Of a DNA stretch of 64,000 nucleotides, positions 57,886-64,000 are shown piece by piece. The first letter of the stretch is position 1. Every line of letters starts with the position of its first letter. The stretch spans positions 62,001 to 126,000 of the forward strand of contig CAJQUW010006858.1 in the NCBI GenBank assembly GCA_907163375.1, written 5' to 3'. The notes beneath the pieces are model-generated. The model was not told where the DNA came from, did not search any database, and worked only from the letters and a program-made list of their open reading frames with translations. The stretch is from Prostheceraeus crozeri. Lineage: Eukaryota > Platyhelminthes > Polycladida > Euryleptidae. The position numbers and the translations under genes are program-made.

Positions 57886-59657
57886 ATGAAAGGGTTTCTG
57901 GCGATTCTCAGCGTAATGTCATCAATTTGTGGAAGGTAAGAAGAAACCTCGCTGTGAAGTGACTGTAAGTGAATACAAATATCTTCTTGCACCGACATAA
58001 CTTCTTCCACCGAGGACTGTTGAGCATGCTCGTAGAAACAATCAAACATAGCGAAGTTGTTCTCACTAGCATTTGTTTCCAATAATTTCAGCTTGGCTAG
58101 AAATGCTACAATCAAATTCATGAAATCCAAAACAGTTGCACTACCACCTTGCATGGATCGGTTCACAATATTAATTCTCCCAAATATATCTGACATATAG
58201 CTCAGTCGTAGCATCCATGTTCTGTCGTTCAACCTATCCACGAAAGCTGCAGTTCGAGTGTCACCTTGTTGTTGAAAGAAAAGGAGCAATTCTTCTGCTA
58301 AATGTAGCATTCGATTCAGCATGTTTCCGGCTGACAGCCATCGTACTTGTGTGTAGTAGAGAAGGTTTTTGTGTTCTGCAGACAGCTCTTGACAAAGAAC
58401 GCGGAATAGGCGAGTGTTCGTGGCACTTCGTTTGACAAAATTCACCATTGCTATCACGTCCTTGAGTACGATATGCATATCAGGTGGCAACGTTTTCGAG
58501 GCTAGGGCATACCGGTGAATCATACAATGAAGAGCAACGCACGATGAGCTGACAGCTTTGACTCTAGCTTGAAACCCTGAATTTCTACCAAGCATGGCAG
58601 GAGCTCCATCCGTTGTTACTGGGCATAATTTTGACCAGTCTAACCCGGATTCACGAAAGAACGTATCAACTTCTCTGAAAATGTCCTCTGATGTCGTAGT
58701 TGTATTAAGTGGACGACAGAACATAAATTCCTCTTTTAAATGACAATCTGTCATGTACTTTACAAATACCATCAACTGAGAATTACTTTTGATATCAGTT
58801 GACTCATCCAACTGTATTGCGAAAAAATCAAATGCAGAATGCTTTATTTCACTTATGACTTGCGATTTTATTTCATCTGCTATGTCATCAATGCGACGTT
58901 TGATAGTATTGTCAGAAAGGGACAGTGGTGCAAGTTTAGCGACATACTTATCTCCTATCATTGTTTCTATGATATCTCTACAACACGGTAATATCAATCT
59001 CTCACCGATCGTATGGGGATTCTTTTCCTTTGCGATGCGTAACGCTACTTTATATGAAGTTTCCACTGCTGCTTCATTCCCTTTAACGAACGTTCCGGAC
59101 TCATCAAGACGCAATGCCATTAATGACGTAAGTCTATGTCTGAAATAGTCACTGTCTTTCTTTGTCAACTCAGGGTGGCATCTACTCAAATGTCTTTTCA
59201 AAAGACTTGGCTTCATACTATGGCGTGACAAAACTTTCGCGCACACAACACACTGAGGGCATTCAAAGCCGTTGTGTAGGATTGATGTGAAACCAAATTC
59301 GATGTAGCAGTCACTGTACTGTCGGATTTTCGTGGAAACTTCTTCATTAACCACAACACTTGAAGAAACGGAGGAAACCTCTAAAGGCGCAGCAAATAAC
59401 TCAGTTGAGGCACGAGATGACGACGGCGGTTCCGGCACATGTAGTCGAATAGATTCCAAAGGAACTTCAGTCGAGGCATGAGATGATGGCGATGGTTCTG
59501 GCACATGTAGTCGAATAGATTCCGAAGGCACTTCAGCTGAGGCACGAGATGATGGAGACGGTTGCGGACAAAAGAATCTACTTATTTTCGGTGTCGACAT
59601 ACTTGAATGTTTTAAGCTTCGATCCCTATCACGTTTTCGTCTGTTTGCACCAGGCAT
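57886..59657 (-). CDS. outer hAT transposase, N-terminal and catalytic part (part 1 of 2)
   Basis: Starts at ATG 59657 (MPGANRRKRDRD). Residues about 18-30 hold STPKISRFF, similar to a PCNA-binding peptide. Residues about 30-100 are a ~23-residue tandem repeat (PSSRASAEVPSESIRLHVPE and two variants). A BED-like finger follows (CPQCVVCAKVLSRHS, LLKRHLSRCHPE). The DDE core has FFAIQLDESTDIKSNSQL, CPVTTDGAPAMLGRN, HCMIHRYALASK and TQVRWLSAGNM. It reads into the inner hAT at 57885; the listed frame beyond that point is insert sequence. With the second part it makes about 703 codons with no stop. It belongs with the ZBED5/GTF2IRD2-like hAT transposases. Confidence 0.9.
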
Positions 59658-60211
59658 AGTTTATTCTTCTATAGAAGATTCCGGTAGTCTCTAATTAACA
59701 ACAGGAGACCTCACAGCAATGAAGTAAGTCAATCACTCTTGAACTCGCAGTACCTTAAGACAATTCAGTATCAACTACCAACCCGAAATCTCATCTGTCT
59801 ATTTTTCATTCCTGTGACGTAGTGTGTTAGTGTAACATAGCTACATCCCACGTTCCCCTATCCATCGACAGTGCCGCGTGCGTTACTGTGTCAGCATTCA
59901 AGCATGCGTTTCAGTTGGCAATCGATGCGTTCACTGAAAGCGCGTCGACCAATCGTGGATAGAGCGTGAATTCGACCATGTCACGCTGTGCAGCTTGTAC
60001 ATGTAAGTTGAAAACATCAGTGTACACTGTACAGTCACACTCACAGCAGAGTTGAGTATTACAGCTAAATAACGAATGCTTAAGCCTGTTTTTCACATCC
60101 TTCAGCTGTATGCTTAGTAAATATTTGAATTCTTAATTTCAAGACGCGTACCCCCATACAGAAGGGGCACGTACCCCCAGAGGTACGCGTACCTAAGGTT
60201 GAAAACCGCTG
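59658..60211 (-). promoter_or_regulatory. 5' region of the outer hAT transposase
   Basis: The 554 bp between the element end and the start codon must hold any promoter. I see no clear TATA box in a convincing position. The subterminal GTACCCCC repeats (60130-60190) may be transposase-binding sites. Confidence 0.3.
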
Positions 60212-60219
60212 CTCTATGT

Positions 60220-60530
60220 CCCTCTCCCTCTCGAGTTGTCAATGGTAGACGCACAGAGGGTGACAGCGGTGACTCCTTCAATGGAATCTTATCGTTCTCG
60301 AAAAGCAGACGGTGCAAGCGACTGACTAAGAACTTCGAACCGTGACCTTGCGAACGAGGACAATAATGACTCAGCATTGAACGCCTTATGTGAGAATATT
60401 ATTTATCTGAAGTTTGTCAGAGAACGGATGTTCCGATTTTGATTTGTCGTCTTCATGTTGAAATCCTTGGTCAAAGAAAACCCTCGAATTTCTATTATGA
60501 TGGGTTGACCGCTTATGAAATTAAACACTA
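60220..60530. other. spacer between two transposons, nothing recognised
   Basis: About 310 bp of unremarkable sequence between the hAT duplication and the IS630-like element. Confidence 0.4.
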
Positions 60531-60781
60531 CACCTTTTTCCGCTCTATTTAAAACTTCTCCCATTCGATTTAAAGCCTGTCCCATTCAATTTAAAAATGT
60601 TCCATTCAGCTTAAAACCTGTCCCGTTCAATTTAAAAATTTCCCATTCAGTTTAAAACCTGTCCCGTTCAATTTAAAAATTTCCCATTCAGTTTAAAACC
60701 TGTCCCGTTCAATTTAAAAATTTCCCATTCTGTTTAAAACCTGTCTCATTCAATTTAAAACCTGTCCCGATCAATTTAAAA
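60531..60781. repeat. left inverted repeat made of ~20-bp monomers
   Basis: Twelve monomers of the form TGTCCCGTTCAATTTAAAAA or TTTCCCATTCAGTTTAAAAC, mostly alternating. They are probably repeated transposase-binding sites. Confidence 0.9.
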
Positions 60782-61020
60782 GAATTCCATTCTTAGAAAA
60801 TCAAAAGACAAAAAGAATTATCCATGTCACAATCATATTACTTGAACATTGAAAATGAGTTTTTCGTTATACCGCACACGCACAAAAATTGAAAAAAACA
60901 CTACACTACAAACAGTCACAATTACATATCAATTATATAAAGTCATGAACACATCATGAAATGCAGAAATGAATGATGTCAAACGATAAAGTCTATACAT
61001 GTACTAACAAACATCACACT

Positions 61021-62160
61021 CTAGCAACCGTATAGTAGGTCCTTTTTGTCCACAACGTCGGCGTAGAAACGCTGCACATGATTATAATATTGTTCACACA
61101 CATGGGAGTCACTTTTGGCACGCACAGCGCTGTCGAGAATAGTTTCCATAGCACGGAGTCTGTGCTCTGTTTGAGTCAAATTTCCAGAGGCATTCAAGAT
61201 CTCGGTTAACTGTGAACTCATCTCAATCTTGCATTGACTCTTCACTGCCGACCAAAGATATTCGATCGGGCTCAGGGGAGCAGAGTAGGGAGCCATCCTG
61301 ATCACACTCAGTCCTGCATACTCCGTTTTCGATGCTATGTAGCTCTCAACCGCAGAATGTGATGGCGCATTGTCAATAACAACGATCACATTTTCCAGCG
61401 ACCCACGCTCAAGCAATAGTCCTTCAAGGGCTCTCGACATGATGTCGTTGTATCGCTAACTTTTGATAGATCCTCGACATATTTCGTAATATGCCATTCC
61501 ACGCTTTCCCATGAGGCCCCAGCAGTGGATGTTGGCACCTCGACTGCTAGGCATCGGTATGCGGCATCGAACACCGCGGAGAGATCGACCTTCACGGCGG
61601 CGGCAGAACAAATTGATATTCGTTTCGTCCTGGTAGAATATCTCCTTCTGTAATGCTGTTTCGTGCATTAGATGTCGGACAAAGTCTGCACGTTTTTGCT
61701 TGTTCTCTTCAGTATTTGCAGTCACTGGGACACACGACACTTTCTTGATGGTGTACAGTTTGTTATTCAGTTGTCGATGAATGGTGGATTTTGACAGCAC
61801 AACACCAAATTCGGACAGTATCTTCTGCTTGATGCCTTCTAGTGTAATTTGGCTGTTCTCCTCGAGAAGGGAAATCATTCTGTTGATGTGGACATCGCGT
61901 ACTTTCACATTGCGACGTCCGCCTTTCCTGCGAGCAGCAACGCCCTCTTCATCCATGCGGATCCACCGTCTCGCAGTTTGCACATTGACGTCGTTCGCCG
62001 CGGCCACTGCCTTCCAATCACCCTCCTTTCTAGCGCATTCCACTATCCTCTGTTTGGCGACACCATCCGTGTTCTTGTAACTGCCCCTGAGCGTGCCTTG
62101 CTTTACTCCGCGATTTTCCACAACTTCCACGTCGGACGAAGACGATGAGTAGGACGACAT
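61021..62160 (-). CDS. IS630/Tc1-like transposase with one in-frame TAG
   Basis: A 380-codon frame starts at ATG 62160 (MSSYSSSSSDVEVV) and ends at 61021. The helix-turn-helix part (DWKAVAAANDVNVQTARRW, EGVAARRKGGRRN) is followed by YQDETNINLFCRRREGRS with the first Asp, VVIDNAPSHS with the second, and YSAPLSPIEYLWSAVK with the Glu. The last two are 36 residues apart. A single TAG at 61458-61456 interrupts it (IKS, stop, RYNDIM); all else is in one frame. It may be a recent nonsense mutation in this copy, a sequencing error, or read-through. The spacing differs from classic Tc1 (34). Confidence 0.8.
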
Positions 62161-62733
62161 CTTGTGTTCGTGTTCTCAGGTAGAAGTAACTCAGCACGTG
62201 ACAGCGCAGTATATTTGATGGAGAAACACACTCACACGCGCGCGCGCTCTACGGAGCTTGCAATGAAATTGTGAGAATCTGATCACCTGATGTAAGGACA
62301 GCCAAATCGTGATCTACTTTTGCTAAGCGTGTCACTGCCAATACCTTGACTGTTGCCGTGAAGACTGTCCCCACATCGCAAGAATGCAGATTCCCAATCT
62401 AATCGCAGTTTACTCCAAAGATTAGTATTTTTTAGATAAATCGATTCCAAATAGAGTGCCCATTCTGCCTAGTGCTCAACATATGGCCAGGGCCAAATGG
62501 GCAGATCTGATTTTGTGAATGAAAAGCAATGAAAAGTCGAGACTTTGTTTCAGGGAAATGCCTGTGCATGTCCATGTAGATAGGCCTGCAACTCCAGCGG
62601 TTGAGAGTGAGGTGGAGAATTCTCCTGCTGGACCCTGTTCGCCATCAGACTCTGTATTTGAAAAACCCTTAAGGTGCCCATATTCCGTTTCCCCTATGTG
62701 TGATAATTAAATTTTCAAGTAGGATGTGATCGT

Positions 62734-62984
62734 TTTTAAATTGATCGGGACAGGTTTTAAATTGAATGAGACAGGTTTTAAACAGAATGGGAAATTTTTA
62801 AATTGAACGGGACAGGTTTTAAACAGAATGGGAAATTTTTAAATTGAACGGGACAGGTTTTAAACTGAATGGGAAATTTTTAAATTGAACGGGACAGGTT
62901 TTAAGCTGAATGGAACATTTTTAAATTGAATGGGACAGGCTTTAAATCGAATGGGAGAAGTTTTAAATAGAGCGGGAAAAGGTG
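62734..62984. repeat. right inverted repeat made of ~20-bp monomers
   Basis: The inverted counterpart of the left repeat, with the same monomer order. One difference is CTGTTT in place of CAGTTT in one more monomer. Confidence 0.9.
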
Positions 62985-62986
62985 TA

Positions 62987-64000
62987 GATCAACTGAATCT
63001 ATGGAACATCCGCTTTCGAATACCATACTGATCTTTGAAATTGGATGTCCTTGGATAAACTCTCAGAATACGGATATAATCTACATTAACTGTAGAATTG
63101 ATTGAACATATAAATCGAGAAGTAATCTTGCATAAGAAATATGCGACAAGCATTTATAAATGACTTCGAAAATAATTGCGGCATTTTTCCAGTGCATGAT
63201 TGAACATGCAACAAATAAAAAAATTATATACTCATATACTGATTTCCAACAATCAAATGAGAAAATACCACTAAATGTGATGATTTCGCTGAATTGAGGA
63301 ATTCATGCAATTCATGTGCAATACCAGCAAATAATAAGACGGATGTTATGCTTTTTTGCGTAGTGTCTGTAAAACTTGCCTAAGGCAGTTAAAAGTGAGT
63401 CTCTGACTTCAGTGTTGTTCGCTTGTTATGATCAGTTGCGCGCAGCCGCAGACCCGTCACAAAAATCTATTAATTCATTGACGTTCACAGTGCAGCGCTA
63501 AGCTGCAGTGTGATACGTGTGATGTTTGTGACGCTCCTGAACGACAAGCCAACAACCGTTGGGATGACTGACGCCTGTTTTAGCTGCTAAGACAAGAAAG
63601 GTTAGCTCAGTCTGCTCTGTCGATACGCGACACGCGCGCACACATTGAGAGAAATACAGTTGGTTGTTATTTTGTTAATATGTAGCTGAGTTATTAAAGC
63701 AGGAAGGAAATGAACATACAGACCGTTTCATTAATCGCTGCACAAACAGAAAACTTCAAGAATTTCAATAATCTTGTCAAATGTAATTTCATCATTGTCT
63801 GATATTGCAACTTGCATACACATTGATTCAGTTGGTCTGTTGAGAAGATATTACTTTATCAAGGATGCGTTACTTAACCAATGTGATATCTACAATTACT
63901 AAGAATTTGTTTGATATTGTTCATCATATCAAATAAGTTGTCTTGTCGCCTCTATCTCACAGCCCATAGTAACCTGTCAATCACAGCGTCGTTCAACTTC
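62987..64000. other. no recognisable feature
   Basis: The last kilobase has no open frame of note. A GC-richer stretch with CGCGCGC-like words lies near 63430-63650, which might be promoter-like, but no gene follows in the window. Confidence 0.35.

Larger units (their letters stand above)
52155..60211 (-). mobile_element. outer hAT transposon of a three-element nest
   Basis: The ends are CAGGGGTTTTCAACC at 52155 and its inverted form CAGCGGTTTTCAACC ending at 60211. CTCTATGT is repeated exactly at 52147-52154 and 60212-60219. Subterminal GCGTACCCC-like words occur at both ends. Without the insert (53125-57885 plus one 8-bp duplication) the element would be about 3.3 kb, with one transposase gene. 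The transposase reading frame is open on both sides of the insert. Confidence 0.9.
60531..62984 (-). mobile_element. IS630/Tc1-like element with multi-repeat inverted ends
   Basis: Flanked by TA at 60529-60530 and 62985-62986. The ends begin CACCTTTTYCCGCTC and are near-perfect inverted copies for about 251 bp (60531-60781 and 62734-62984). Each end is built of about twelve ~20-bp monomers. One transposase gene lies inside, on the minus strand. Length is 2454 bp. Confidence 0.9.

Noticed and set aside
60531-60781. Regular ~20-bp repeats that could be taken for a CRISPR array or a minisatellite
   Set aside because: There are no unique spacers, the genome is eukaryotic, and the same block is inverted at the other end of a transposon, so these are element ends.
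1-64000. tRNA, rRNA or bacterial operon signals
   Set aside because: I looked for clover-leaf boxes, rRNA-like stretches and clustered same-strand genes with ribosome sites and saw none; a dedicated RNA search would be needed to exclude small ones.

Overview
The window is AT-rich eukaryotic DNA from an animal, most likely a marine or other invertebrate. No bacterial or organellar gene is present, and I find no complete ordinary host gene. Nearly everything recognisable is a transposable element: Tc1/mariner, Penelope-like with a GIY-YIG domain, a CR1/L2/Jockey-group LINE, PIF/Harbinger, a Crypton-type tyrosine recombinase, several hAT elements, piggyBac and an IS630-like element. This mixture suits an animal but does not identify the species; the mention of a marine invertebrate is inference.

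Layout. 1-3.6 kb: a broken Tc1-type transposase gene, then a 1.48 kb mariner with ~110 bp inverted repeats that landed in a zinc-finger gene fragment. 3.9-7.9 kb: a cysteine-rich multi-exon fragment, degenerate repeats and satellite-like sequence. 7.93-10.78 kb: a Penelope-like retroelement with short terminal direct repeats and an 11-bp target duplication. 10.8-12.1 kb: more satellite-like sequence with a ~388-bp tandem repeat.

12.2-33.6 kb: the most striking region, a head-to-tail array of ~3.53 kb units (five full-length, two partial). On the minus strand each unit carries a C2H2 zinc-finger exon spliced to a tyrosine recombinase, then acidic open frames and a Myb/SANT domain resembling a telobox. 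Copies look nearly identical by eye, differ by segregating variants, and are trimmed by internal deletions at both ends of the array. A ~112-bp direct repeat flanks it, and a MITE lies inside the right flank. I do not recognise this combination as a named element.

34.5-45 kb: degenerate repeats; a Harbinger-type gene pair (Myb-like gene and DDE transposase) with a 5'-truncated LINE between them; an orphan GIY-YIG fragment; and a two-exon Crypton-type recombinase gene with good splice sites and an open frame. 45-52 kb: two palindromic elements and an internally deleted hAT with a perfect 8-bp target duplication and expanded ATATCGATA repeats at both ends.

52.155-60.211 kb: a nest of three DNA transposons. 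An outer hAT with perfect CTCTATGT duplications is split by a non-autonomous hAT (GTGAAAGG/ATGAAAGG duplications), itself split by a degenerate piggyBac (TTAA). The outer transposase frame is open on both sides of the insertion and continuous across the duplicated site. 60.531-62.984 kb: an IS630/Tc1-like element whose ~251-bp inverted repeats each contain about twelve ~20-bp monomers, and whose transposase frame has one in-frame TAG. The last kilobase shows nothing recognisable.

The genes do not form a pathway. The window reads as a transposon graveyard and nest with one locally amplified recombinase element and two fairly fresh elements (the outer hAT and the IS630-like one).
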